DNA of 64,000 bases from Saprospiraceae bacterium (GTDB taxonomy: Bacteria; Bacteroidota; Bacteroidia; Chitinophagales; Saprospiraceae), in the NCBI GenBank assembly GCA_013214355.1, contig JABSSL010000003.1, positions 122,743 to 186,742 of the forward strand, read 5' to 3'. The notes beneath the pieces are model-generated. The model made no database searches. It saw only the letters and a list, made by a program, of their open reading frames with translations, and was not told where the DNA came from. This document shows, one piece after another, positions 8,205 through 16,338 of the stretch (position 1 is its first letter; each line of letters begins with the position of its first letter). The position numbers and the translations under genes are program-made.

Positions 8205-9478
8205 AAACCTTGAAACAATCAATTCTATTCTTTCTTGTACTAATTATTTGCACATGTACCCTCCAAGCCACATCGATTGATCCCAATAAGTGGTATCAGC
8301 TCGAATCCAAACTCGGAGGTCTTCATCTGGATGTCCCGGGGAAGAGCCAGGCACCCAAAAAAGAAATATGGGTCTGGGGCAAGACGAATGGCTCCAACCA
8401 GCAGTGGATGTTTTCTCCGGTCGGGGACGGCTATTTCTTTATCATATCTCGTAATAGCGGCTTAGTCCTGGATGTTCGCCATAGCAGCAAGAAGTCTGGA
8501 GCAACAATTTGGCAATATCCTTTAAACAAATCAGATGCTCAGAAGTGGAAGCCAGTTGCTGCGGGAGGAGGTTATTACTACCTGCGATCTAAAGTAAGTA
8601 AGCAGTACCTGACCGTAAATACCATCACCAAAAAAGCGGAGAATGGGACTAAGGTGGTACAATATCCACTGAGTCGTGGATTCCCTTTCGATCGAAGAAA
8701 TGCTCAGCAGTGGAAGCTCAAAGTTGTAAGATCTAACACTACGCTTACTATAGATCCGATCAGAAAACCCACTCGCCCGAGAACCGATAGTGAGAAGGCG
8801 GAAGCCATGATGGATAGAGATGGCTTTTACATTCCTGGCAAAGGCTTTCCGATCTTTTTCACAGATGCAAGTCAATTCAAATCCTGCCAAAATTGTAAAG
8901 AGCCTAGAGTAGTGATTGGCAAGGTACCCGACGGGTTCAACGGCTTTGTGGCGGATCAACCCCGCCTTGATGTACCCAATGAGGTTTTTATGCAACTCCC
9001 CGGACCAGGTACGATTGGTGATAAGGTATCGTCAGTATATATACCTGAAAACTCGGGATACTCCGTCACCCTTTTTGAACATAAACATTTCAACGGTCGA
9101 CGCATTATCCTAAGGAAATCTGTTACGGATTTACGTGCTTTTAAGTTCAATGATATCACTTCCTCCTTCCTCCTGAAGAAAGAAGGACGTGGATATATTC
9201 TGGATACCCGAACACCTATAGCGTACGGCAAGAGCTTGTGGAAGGGGAAAAGTATGAGGCTGCGGACAAGTATTGCCGACTTGAATTCTAAAGGTATGGG
9301 AAATACCATCTCTTCTATCAAAGTACCCTATGGGTATCGGGTGATCCTATACGATGGCAAAAATTTCACGGGCAAAAGCTATACAATGGAAAATAAACAC
9401 ATCCGTCAAAGCATCGATCTCAAAAGAATAGGGATGAGTGATCGAGTGGAATCGATCAAAATCGTGAAACTACGATAA
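8201..9478 (+). CDS. Secreted ricin-type beta-trefoil lectin with two beta/gamma-crystallin-like domains
   Basis: The ATG at 8201 starts a signal peptide (MKTLKQSILFFLVLIICTCT...QAT). In the 425-residue protein, residues about 25-160 form a ricin-type trefoil with three QQW/QKW repeats (NQQWMF, AQKWKP, AQQWKL) and GLVLDV/LHLDV motifs, the signature of RICIN lectin domains. After a linker, two crystallin-like motifs appear: GYSVTLFEHKHFNGRRIIL and GYRVILYDGKNFTGKSYTM, each followed by a DxVxSI-type strand. Such proteins typically bind sugars and calcium at the cell surface. No T9SS sorting domain or lipobox is visible. It follows the CHAT gene by 92 nt and shares a leader element with the next gene. 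Confidence 0.8.
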   Translation: MKTLKQSILFFLVLIICTCTLQATSIDPNKWYQLESKLGGLHLDVPGKSQAPKKEIWVWGKTNGSNQQWMFSPVGDGYFFIISRNSGLVLDVRHSSKKSGATIWQYPLNKSDAQKWKPVAAGGGYYYLRSKVSKQYLTVNTITKKAENGTKVVQYPLSRGFPFDRRNAQQWKLKVVRSNTTLTIDPIRKPTRPRTDSEKAEAMMDRDGFYIPGKGFPIFFTDASQFKSCQNCKEPRVVIGKVPDGFNGFVADQPRLDVPNEVFMQLPGPGTIGDKVSSVYIPENSGYSVTLFEHKHFNGRRIILRKSVTDLRAFKFNDITSSFLLKKEGRGYILDTRTPIAYGKSLWKGKSMRLRTSIADLNSKGMGNTISSIKVPYGYRVILYDGKNFTGKSYTMENKHIRQSIDLKRIGMSDRVESIKIVKLR

Positions 9479-9504
9479 GTAATAAGTATCTATATTTTTT
9501 AACA

Positions 9505-9514
9505 ACCAAAAAAC
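9505..9514 (+). promoter_or_regulatory. Leader element ACCAAAAAAC shared with the upstream gene
   Basis: The 10-mer occurs at 8183-8192 and 9505-9514, in both cases ending exactly 8 nt before the start codon (8201 and 9523). Bacteroidota often use A-rich leaders instead of a Shine-Dalgarno sequence, so this may be the ribosome-recruiting part of the leader. Confidence 0.4.
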
Positions 9515-9522
9515 TTCTTAAA

Positions 9523-10446
9523 ATGAAAACGATTTTTTTAATGTTTACCTTATTACTGCCATTTAGCAACGTACAAAAAACTAACCCTCAACCTACCAAG
9601 CCCCCGAAACAGCTTGTGCTTACTGCAGATCAAGTCCAGGGTTTTGTAGCTGCTACTTTGAGTGGTACCTTTTTTCAAATTGACCATAAGAAGTCGGGAC
9701 AGGCCAAGAGATTATCTACTCGCCGAACCGGAAAGGGAGGTGTTCCCATTGCTTTGGCAAGAACGGTTCAATCCTATTGCCAAACACAGGCTAATGCTAC
9801 CATTTGCTATGATGATTTCTTGAGGAAAATGTACAAGCATCTACCGAAAGACAAGCATGGTAATGTGTACTATCGCTCTATGATTGGATGGGGAAGCAAT
9901 TTGAAGCGACAAAACCCAAGGTTGCGGGATCAGTTGCTCTATGTCCCTATCGTTGGTAAAAATGTACCAGGTCCACTTGGTGTGAGACACTTTTCAATTA
10001 ATAATCTTAGAACGAGAATTGATAGCAGGTCACTACGAATTATAATGTCCGGGAATAACCTCATCTTCGAATTGAACCTGGCTAGTAACAAACCTACTAT
10101 CATATGGGGGGGAGGAGCACCTGATGTAAATATTCAGCGCCCTAAGCTGGGTATTACCTTCTATAATGTAAAAGCTACGAATGGTGTTGTAACCTATTCT
10201 AGCGCTAAGGCCAATATGTATGGAGATGTAGATCTAGTTGGAGCCTATCGCATTATCGAACCCTTCGTAGAGCGTAGAATTAAGCGTGAAATTGCCAATC
10301 AAATTACCAATGTGATGAATAGCTATGCGGTTCGACAGGCTATCGGATCTTCCATTAGTTCTGCTGTTCAACGAGCTGGTCGCCTTTCTTCTGGACAGTC
10401 ATTCTCGGCCCAGGTTAAGAATAGCCGTTTGGTTATTAACTATTAG
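9523..10446 (+). CDS. Secreted protein of unknown function
   Basis: A 307-residue protein with a hydrophobic signal sequence (MKTIFLMFTLLLPFSN). I do not recognise the family. The middle is beta-rich and carries RPKLGITFYNV and SSAKANMYGDVDLVGAY. It is followed by a long amphipathic helix, RIIEPFVERRIKREIANQI, and the C-terminus returns to beta structure. Alternating strands followed by a long helix recall lipid-binding TULIP (BPI/SMP-like) folds, but this is only a structural impression. It lies 44 nt after the lectin/crystallin gene, and its start is preceded by the same ACCAAAAAAC element at the same spacing, so the two are probably co-regulated. Confidence 0.6.
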   Translation: MKTIFLMFTLLLPFSNVQKTNPQPTKPPKQLVLTADQVQGFVAATLSGTFFQIDHKKSGQAKRLSTRRTGKGGVPIALARTVQSYCQTQANATICYDDFLRKMYKHLPKDKHGNVYYRSMIGWGSNLKRQNPRLRDQLLYVPIVGKNVPGPLGVRHFSINNLRTRIDSRSLRIIMSGNNLIFELNLASNKPTIIWGGGAPDVNIQRPKLGITFYNVKATNGVVTYSSAKANMYGDVDLVGAYRIIEPFVERRIKREIANQITNVMNSYAVRQAIGSSISSAVQRAGRLSSGQSFSAQVKNSRLVINY

Positions 10447-10504
10447 ACAATAAAAGCTCGATCTAGTAAACAACGGTAGTCTTTATAGGACTATTCACCT
10501 GCTC

Positions 10505-10524
10505 GGTCGGTGTATACATCGACC
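10505..10524 (+). terminator. Hairpin with T-rich tail after the 9523-10446 gene
   Basis: GGTCGGTG and CATCGACC pair over 8 bp with one wobble around a TATA loop, and aggcattttctt follows. It probably ends or attenuates the transcript before the small downstream ORF. Confidence 0.5.
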
Positions 10525-10568
10525 AGGCATTTTCTTCAAAATTCTTTAAAACCCTAAAGTCGAAGAGA

Positions 10569-10979
10569 ATGAGAACTATTATAATCGCCGGAAGCACTGT
10601 CATGCTTGGACTCCTTTTTATCTGTTTACAGTTGGAACAAAGTGTTGATCGGAAATATAAAACTGTAATCGTAAGTTTGAGCGAAGCATCTCCCTCCTTA
10701 CCTACCGAAAAGGAACTTCTAAAACACTGTCCAATCTTGCAGCAGGTTAAGCGCAGGCTAACTACAGTGAAGCAATTGAAGCAGCAGTTGGGGCAATACT
10801 CACAGGGCCCAGTATCTAAGGATGGCAGACAATTAGGAGCTAAAATAACATCAATTAGGAAGACTATCGAAATACTTCTGTGGGAAGCTGATCAACTGAT
10901 GGATCAAGTCCTGGAAGATAAAGCATGTCAAATGACAAAGGAAGTCGAACTCAGTCTTAGAGATCAATCCAATCCTTAA
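10569..10979 (+). CDS. Small membrane-anchored or secreted hypothetical protein
   Basis: A 136-residue protein starting with a hydrophobic segment (TIIIAGSTVMLGLLFICLQL) that could be a signal anchor. The rest is helical and charged (VKRRLTTVKQLKQQLGQ, ILLWEADQLMDQVLE) and may form a coiled coil. No family is recognised. It may be expressed separately because a hairpin lies just upstream. Its 3' end overlaps the convergent LytTR regulator gene by 23 nt. Coding potential is supported by a coherent composition, but not by homology I can name. Confidence 0.5.
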   Translation: MRTIIIAGSTVMLGLLFICLQLEQSVDRKYKTVIVSLSEASPSLPTEKELLKHCPILQQVKRRLTTVKQLKQQLGQYSQGPVSKDGRQLGAKITSIRKTIEILLWEADQLMDQVLEDKACQMTKEVELSLRDQSNP

Positions 10980-11712
10980 AAGGAGTTAATTTAGAGCGAC
11001 TTACCAGAAACTCCAGCTCACTAGGAATGTTAAGTTCTAGTTTTAATCGTTGATTGAAGTAAGGATGGATTTTCTGGACAGCATTGATATTGATAATCTG
11101 ATGACGGCTAATCTGAAAAAATAAAGTTTCATCCAAATTCTTCATAAGGCCTTCCACAGTATTGCTATACAGATGTCTTTTCCCATCAAATGTGTATAGG
11201 AAAGTGATACTGCTTTCGGAATGTACAAAGGCGATTTGGCTTACTTCAATAAACTCAAAGTGGTTTCCTCTTTTTACTAAGCATCGATGTTTCGTCTGCT
11301 TATTTAGGGTGGAAAAAGCAGATTGAATCTGCTGGGAGTAATTTACTTCCTGTGACACTTTTCGCGACCTATACTTTTCTATCGCTTTGCGAAGGTCCTC
11401 AGGAATGATGGGCTTCAGTAAATAGTCGATACTATTCACTTTGAATGCCTCGATAGCGTACTGATCGAAGGCTGTGGTGAAAATGATGGGCGATTTTACT
11501 TCTACGTAGTTGAAAATCTCAAAACACAGCCCGTCTGCGAGCTGAATATCCATAAAAATGAGCTCTGGCTGTTGATTTTGATGAAGCCAATTCACACTAT
11601 CTTCTACGCTATCAAGGTGCGCCAGAATTTTCACACTAGGATCTATCTTCTTCAGCATAGATCTCAAGTATTCGAACGCATTAATTTCATCTTCTATGAT
11701 CAGAATATTCAT
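10957..11712 (-). CDS. LytTR-family response regulator
   Basis: A 251-residue protein with an N-terminal receiver domain and a C-terminal LytTR DNA-binding domain. In the receiver, the acidic pocket is IIEDE, the phospho-acceptor is Asp55 in LIFMDIQL, and the conserved Lys lies in YLLKPI. In the LytTR domain, HRCLVKRGNHFEFIEVSQIAFVHSE starts the fold and FFQISRHQIININAVQKI is the signature of this class. The gene sits 4 nt after the LytS-type kinase gene and is the second gene of that operon. LytTR proteins bind promoter repeats as beta-fold regulators; the target genes are not evident here. Its last codons overlap the convergent small ORF. Confidence 0.9.
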   Translation of the reverse strand: MNILIIEDEINAFEYLRSMLKKIDPSVKILAHLDSVEDSVNWLHQNQQPELIFMDIQLADGLCFEIFNYVEVKSPIIFTTAFDQYAIEAFKVNSIDYLLKPIIPEDLRKAIEKYRSRKVSQEVNYSQQIQSAFSTLNKQTKHRCLVKRGNHFEFIEVSQIAFVHSESSITFLYTFDGKRHLYSNTVEGLMKNLDETLFFQISRHQIININAVQKIHPYFNQRLKLELNIPSELEFLVSRSKLTPFKDWIDL

Positions 11713-11716
11713 CTTA

Positions 11717-12781
11717 TTAGTTAGCTTGATTGGGGTCGATGAGTGGTAATCTTACTTCAAATGTATCCTGCTTGTTGGACACAATTAGCAATTCGTCGGT
11801 AAAGAAAGAGATGCGTTTCTTGATATTCTCCAGACCCATTCCTGTAGATTCAACGGGTTGGATTTTGCGTTGTAAGTTATTGCGAACGACCAAATGCTTT
11901 CCATCACTCGACAGGGATATATCGATCTTGAGCGGCTTGTTTTTGGATACTATATTGTGTTTGATGGCATTTTCCACTAATAGTTGTAAGGCTAATGGAA
12001 GCACGTGACAGTTTCCTGGGATTTGGTCGGGGAGTGAAATATCCAGGCTATCGGCAAATCTTTCCTTGAGGAGTTCGATGTAAATCTTGGCGTTCTCAAA
12101 TTCCATGGATAAGGGTACGGTCGCTTCCTCTTGCTTACTGACGGCATATCGATAAAACGTGGATAATTTCCCTAGGTAATTACGAGCCTTGTCACCCTCT
12201 TCCGGAATCAGATTCATTAGTGTATTCATACTATTGAAAAGGAAATGGGGGTTAATTTGATTACGCAAATTATCCAACTGACTCTGAATATGTGCCTTTT
12301 TAATCCATTCCTTTTCCATGAGGGCTTCTTTATATTTATGAAAAAAGTAAATGGTATCGTATAGTAATAAGACAGAGAATGTTAAGAAATAGGTGGCGGC
12401 AAGTCCTTGAATTAAGGTAGGTTCGCAAATATCCTCTGTTCCTGTTAAGATGTAAACTCCCTTTAAAAAAAGACTAATAATAATGTTGATGATCGGGGCT
12501 GAAATCAAGATGATCACAAACTGCATTATAAAGCGCTTAACCAAATGTGTTAGTGAGTCATATTTTATTCTTAGTCTAATAAGTAAATATCTATTGCAGA
12601 GCCAGAAGGTGCCGGTATATAGCAGCCCTTCTGGTAGTTCTTGATGGGCAGCTTCAAAATATTCCATGGGGGACAGCCCGAAAAATACCAAAGGACTGAT
12701 TAGACTGACTAATGGAATGCCATAGAGTAGCAGTTTTCTATCGTCAAAAGCTAAGTATTGTATGTTGGGTCTAACTAGCAT
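11717..12781 (-). CDS. LytS/YpdA-like sensor histidine kinase
   Basis: A 354-residue kinase with about four transmembrane helices in the first 150 residues, a short coiled segment, and the His_kinase core QINPHFLFNSMNTL with the phospho-acceptor His179. A compact ATPase follows, with the N box LQLLVENAIKHN and the glycine motif GMGLENIKKR. There is no large periplasmic sensor, so the signal is probably sensed in or near the membrane. It is encoded directly before the LytTR regulator with a 4-nt gap, forming a complete two-component pair. Confidence 0.9.
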   Translation of the reverse strand: MLVRPNIQYLAFDDRKLLLYGIPLVSLISPLVFFGLSPMEYFEAAHQELPEGLLYTGTFWLCNRYLLIRLRIKYDSLTHLVKRFIMQFVIILISAPIINIIISLFLKGVYILTGTEDICEPTLIQGLAATYFLTFSVLLLYDTIYFFHKYKEALMEKEWIKKAHIQSQLDNLRNQINPHFLFNSMNTLMNLIPEEGDKARNYLGKLSTFYRYAVSKQEEATVPLSMEFENAKIYIELLKERFADSLDISLPDQIPGNCHVLPLALQLLVENAIKHNIVSKNKPLKIDISLSSDGKHLVVRNNLQRKIQPVESTGMGLENIKKRISFFTDELLIVSNKQDTFEVRLPLIDPNQAN

Positions 12782-12939
12782 ATTTGGTTCCGTCCTGTCC
12801 TCAATGTTTTATAGCCTAAAGATAGTTATGTTTACTTGATTCCTATTAGTGAAAATTAAGTCCAATATATCTGGGTGCTGCGAGTGGTGACACTGCGACA
12901 ATCAAATAAGAGGTAGCAGTTTAAGCTTTTCAATTAATG

Positions 12940-13359
12940 CTAACTCTTTTGAAATCGTACTGGGATACGAAACTGTCTTTCGATGGCTACTCCATCTCTG
13001 ACTACTGGAGATACTTTACCAAGTTCTTCCAATTCCTTTACTAAGGCTGAAGCGATTGGACTTTTACAGGAGTCAGATGAAGTGATTTGTTCTATTTTCC
13101 CGCTTTTATTGATGTTAAAGCTTAGGGTAAATTCAAGGTCTGAATTGTAGAAAGATAGTAGGTCGGAAAAATCTTCAATTGTTTTGCCAATGTGCTGGGT
13201 AATATCAGCAAGTACTTCCTGCTCATTGGTGGAGGATAGATTCGGTTTTTCCGTTCTTAGGTCTACGTTATCTGCCATTGGACCTTGTGCTTGTAAGGAG
13301 GATAAGCTTAGTGTCATGCAGGCCATTAGGAAAAGTGCGAAAATGGTTTGCTTTTTCAT
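12940..13359 (-). CDS. Secreted TonB-C-terminal-like small protein
   Basis: A 139-residue protein with a clear signal peptide (MKKQTIFALFLMACMTLSLSSLQAQ). The C-terminal half (LEFTLSFNINKSGKIEQITSS...RQFRIPVRF) matches the pattern of TonB C-terminal domains in Bacteroidota, with beta-alpha-beta structure, a K-G-x-I/V motif and a closing I-P-V-x-F strand. It lacks the N-terminal membrane helix and Pro-rich spacer of a true TonB, so it may be a soluble partner or an unrelated user of the fold. It lies downstream of a TonB-dependent receptor on the same strand, separated by a small ORF. Confidence 0.6.
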   Translation of the reverse strand: MKKQTIFALFLMACMTLSLSSLQAQGPMADNVDLRTEKPNLSSTNEQEVLADITQHIGKTIEDFSDLLSFYNSDLEFTLSFNINKSGKIEQITSSDSCKSPIASALVKELEELGKVSPVVRDGVAIERQFRIPVRFQKS

Positions 13360-13388
13360 GATCTGTAGGATTTGAGGCGAGAAGTGGA

Positions 13389-13410
13389 GAGATAGTTCCG
13401 CAACTATCTC
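13389..13410 (-). terminator. Perfect 9-bp hairpin over the stop codon of the 53-residue ORF
   Basis: GAGATAGTT (13389-13397) and AACTATCTC (13402-13410) pair perfectly around a 4-nt loop. The stem contains the stop codon of the small minus-strand ORF. No T tract follows, so it may be an RNA-end or processing structure rather than a classic terminator. Confidence 0.4.
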
Positions 13411-13565
13411 ACACTTGATTTCACTTCTTGCCAGGTGATTAAATTATGCTTTAACAAGGCTGCTAGGATATACTTACTAGCTTTGGGCTGAGGGTTTCCC
13501 CGCTTCTTCTGGGACTTGAGTTTTGCCCAGAAAGAAAGGCGAGGATTCGATTTATGCTGAGTCAT
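13404..13565 (-). CDS. Small basic protein, 53 residues
   Basis: An ATG at 13565 opens a 53-codon frame ending at TAG. It starts 26 nt after the TonB-dependent receptor stop and ends 44 nt before the TonB-C-like gene. The product begins MTQHKSNPRLSFWAKLKSQ, is strongly basic in its first half, and has an amphipathic second half (SKYILAALLKHNLITWQEV). I recognise no family. The tight fit into the intergenic gap, the plausible composition and the hairpin at its stop support it as a real gene, but it could be chance. Confidence 0.4.
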   Translation of the reverse strand: MTQHKSNPRLSFWAKLKSQKKRGNPQPKASKYILAALLKHNLITWQEVKSSVR

Positions 13566-13591
13566 ATTGATCTTTTACTATCCGTTTTACC

Positions 13592-15976
13592 TTAGAATTG
13601 TACTCGGTATAGGAAATCGGGGAAGAAGCCGATCTGGTTGGTTTGATTCACATTTTGTGTTAAGCGATTGTACTGGCGTAGGAAGACATTCTCTCGGTTG
13701 GTTACATTCTGTAAGTCAAGGTAGAATTGGTGAGAAATCTTCTTCTTAGCACTGTTCAATTTGATACCCAGTTTCACATCCCAGCGGAAGTAGTCATCGT
13801 ATTGCTGGCTAAACGCCTTGTCTTCCTCCAATACTTCTACGTTAAACTGTCGAGAAGCTTCTAAGTCGACTGGAGTATACCAACGGCCACCAGCAGTGGT
13901 TACTTTGGTGTCAATGACGAGGGCGTGTCGCTTAGCTTTTCCGATCTTAAACTCTTTGCCGGCCAAGAAATTGAGGACGTATCCATTGTCAAAAGGAGTG
14001 CTACGTTCTATTCCATCGCTACCTTCGTATTTACTTTCAAAGAAGGAGGCTGTAGAAAGAAGGTGATAGCCTTTGCTGTAGAATTTCTCCAGCGTAAATT
14101 CAATACCGCGATTGAATCCCGTGCCTTCGCTGACCAATGAGGTCTTATCATCAGAGAAGGCGAAAGAAGCACCTTCAGTCAAAGTTGAGTAGCTACTAGG
14201 GTCTTGTTCAATGGGTGCTCTATCAATGGCTTGGTAGTACACCTCGGTTTTTAATCGCCAGTCTTTAGCCAGCTTAGCATCGTAACCAAGGACATAGTGC
14301 TGTGATCGTACAAAGTCTAGATCTTCATTGGTGCGGAGTAGTTCTCCCTCTATTTCTTCGTTCAGAAATAGAATGGGCAGTGGAGCAGTTTGACTGTGCA
14401 TTCCATAACCGATCGTAAATTTGTTGCTAGGATTAGCGGCATAGGTTAAAGAAGCCCGAGGTTCTACGATAAACTGCTCGTTGAGGGTGGAATACTGTCC
14501 GTGGATGCCCCCATTGAAGCTGAGTTGGTCCGTCAAACGATACATAGTTTGTACAAAAGGCTGTACTAATCCAAAACTACCATCGAAGTCGTATACTGTA
14601 AACCAGTCGGGTTCTCCATCACCGTCTAGGTCTGGGCGGCCATCGCGATCGATAAAGTTGGCATCGTTTGAGAAGCGCTCGTATAGGATACCGGCTCGGA
14701 TCGTCTGCTTGGCACTCAATTTACTGTTCAAGTAGGAGGAGATAGAAAGGCGTGTTTCACTATTATCCACTTCCGTTAATCTCAATTTGAATTCTTCTGG
14801 GGTGTCTAAATTGAAGTATCTATCTTGTTCAAATGTGTTGCCACTATAGGAGCTACCAACAACCGTACGTAAATAGGTATTCTTTCCGATGATTAGGTTG
14901 TGTTTTAAACCGACCACACTGAACCCTCCTTTCACAAATGCATCTTCATCTTCTGCGGCGAAAAGATCGTCTGGATCGATTTCTTCACCTAGGAAATCGA
15001 TATTTGAGCGACCACTCATCCCAAATATGGTAAAGCGTCCTGCATTGGTATTACCGAAGTCAAATTTATAAGAGATGTCTTGATAGTTCGGCAATGCATT
15101 GGTGCCTCCTGCTGCGCCAATCAAGCCAATGAACGAATATCGACCAGCTACGATGTAAGATCCCCCTCTTTTACCCATGGGACCCTCAACCATACCCTCA
15201 ATCCCAGTGAAGGCACCCAATTGAAAGGTGTATTCGGTTTTGTCCTTATTGCCGTTTCTGAATCCAAGATCAAACACTCCCGCATTGGCATTTCCGTATT
15301 CAGCTGGGAAAGCAGAAGTTAGAAAATCAGAGTTGCGGAGTAAGTTGGGATTTACCGCACTAACTGGACTACCGGTAGTACCAAAAGTGGAGAAGTGATT
15401 GGGGTTGGGAATAGGAATGCCTTCCAATCGCCACAATACACCAGTAGGGGAGTTACCGCGAATGACAATATCATTTCGAGAATCATCCGGCGCGGAGACA
15501 CCGGCAAAGTTAGAGGCTAGTCGAGCCACATCACTCCGACCACCAGAATAGCGGTTTATCTCTTCTACGGAAAATTGTCGGGCTGAAACAGTAGCCATTT
15601 CATTCTGCGCTTGATCCTTTATCGTCTGCGCGGTAACGACAACCTCCTGCATCTGATTGACACTTTCCTGCAAACTAATACTGAGCTGTACGTCTTTACC
15701 ACTACCGACCTCAATATTGGGCAGTGTGATGCTCTCATAACCTAAGTAGCTAACTCGCACTACGTTGCGCCCCAATGGCACATTCTTCAAAGAAAAGTAA
15801 CCATCAATATCTGTAACAGTACCAGTGACTGCGTCTACATTTAGTAGTTCAACTGCTGCACCGATTAAGGGGATTTCTGATTGCTGATCAATTACGGTTC
15901 CTTTAATGGTACCCGTCTGGGCTGAAAGAACCTGGGAGAGAAATAACAAGCCGAGAGAAAGAAAGAATAACCGCAT
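13592..15976 (-). CDS. TonB-dependent outer-membrane receptor with carboxypeptidase-like N-domain
   Basis: A 794-residue protein with a signal peptide ending in LSAQ. A carboxypeptidase-regulatory-like (Ig-type) domain follows at residues about 22-105, with the usual GTIKGTVIDQ and GYFSLKNVPLG motifs. The plug domain has EVVVTAQ, then RNDIVIRGNSPTGVLWRLEGIPIPNPNHF. The large barrel ends in a C-terminal aromatic (YRVQF). The plug and barrel lengths are short for SusC, and no SusD gene is adjacent, so a metal or small-molecule substrate is as likely as a glycan. Downstream genes on the same strand are a small ORF and a TonB-C-like protein. Confidence 0.85.
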   Translation of the reverse strand: MRLFFLSLGLLFLSQVLSAQTGTIKGTVIDQQSEIPLIGAAVELLNVDAVTGTVTDIDGYFSLKNVPLGRNVVRVSYLGYESITLPNIEVGSGKDVQLSISLQESVNQMQEVVVTAQTIKDQAQNEMATVSARQFSVEEINRYSGGRSDVARLASNFAGVSAPDDSRNDIVIRGNSPTGVLWRLEGIPIPNPNHFSTFGTTGSPVSAVNPNLLRNSDFLTSAFPAEYGNANAGVFDLGFRNGNKDKTEYTFQLGAFTGIEGMVEGPMGKRGGSYIVAGRYSFIGLIGAAGGTNALPNYQDISYKFDFGNTNAGRFTIFGMSGRSNIDFLGEEIDPDDLFAAEDEDAFVKGGFSVVGLKHNLIIGKNTYLRTVVGSSYSGNTFEQDRYFNLDTPEEFKLRLTEVDNSETRLSISSYLNSKLSAKQTIRAGILYERFSNDANFIDRDGRPDLDGDGEPDWFTVYDFDGSFGLVQPFVQTMYRLTDQLSFNGGIHGQYSTLNEQFIVEPRASLTYAANPSNKFTIGYGMHSQTAPLPILFLNEEIEGELLRTNEDLDFVRSQHYVLGYDAKLAKDWRLKTEVYYQAIDRAPIEQDPSSYSTLTEGASFAFSDDKTSLVSEGTGFNRGIEFTLEKFYSKGYHLLSTASFFESKYEGSDGIERSTPFDNGYVLNFLAGKEFKIGKAKRHALVIDTKVTTAGGRWYTPVDLEASRQFNVEVLEEDKAFSQQYDDYFRWDVKLGIKLNSAKKKISHQFYLDLQNVTNRENVFLRQYNRLTQNVNQTNQIGFFPDFLYRVQF

Positions 15977-16338
15977 GGTTAGTGTTTTTAGGTTTTAATT
16001 GATGCCTCAAAGGTGCTCCAGAATTGGCCTCGCCGAAACCTAAAAGAGTTGAATTGCTTTTTTGGGGGGTTGAAATGCTTGCGCGGGTTGCTGTGGGTGA
16101 AAACACCAACAGCGGCTTGTGTTTACGCCCCGTCCAATGTTGGTGTTCTCACCAAGATTGACGGTGCATTGGTGAAAATACAGACAGCAGCTTGTGTTTA
16201 GGATTTGGATGCACACTACCCCTCGCCCCATCCAATGTTGGTGTTCTCACCAACATTGATCTGTCAAAAATCTAAAACAGACCGCAGAAATCAGCAACAA
16301 CTTTATACCTTGGCTGTTTAGACATAAATGTTAAGCGC
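15977..16338. other. Divergent intergenic region with repeated GGTG/CACC stem-loops
   Basis: No convincing ORF lies between the receptor and sterol-desaturase-family genes. The region holds a cluster of related inverted repeats, listed separately, and should carry the two divergent promoters. Confidence 0.6.
16091..16258. repeat. Cluster of GGTG-N4-CACC stem-loops inside a direct repeat
   Basis: Three stem-loops share a GGTG/CACC core and 4-nt loop: 16091-16112 (8 of 9 bp), 16135-16160 (10 of 11 bp) and 16233-16258 (perfect 11 bp). The last two are copies about 98 nt apart and share the run CAATGTTGGTGTTCTCACCA. The neighbouring sequences ACAGCGGCTTGTGTTTA (16109) and ACAGCAGCTTGTGTTTA (16184) form a second direct repeat. 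The function is unknown. Confidence 0.7.

Noticed and set aside
12940..13359. A complete TonB protein
   Set aside because: There is no N-terminal membrane helix retained after the signal peptide and no Pro-rich spacer, so only the C-terminal fold is claimed.
16013..16231. Short ORFs of about 60 residues on both strands in the stem-loop cluster
   Set aside because: They are created by the repeated stem-loop sequence and show only repeat-derived translations.
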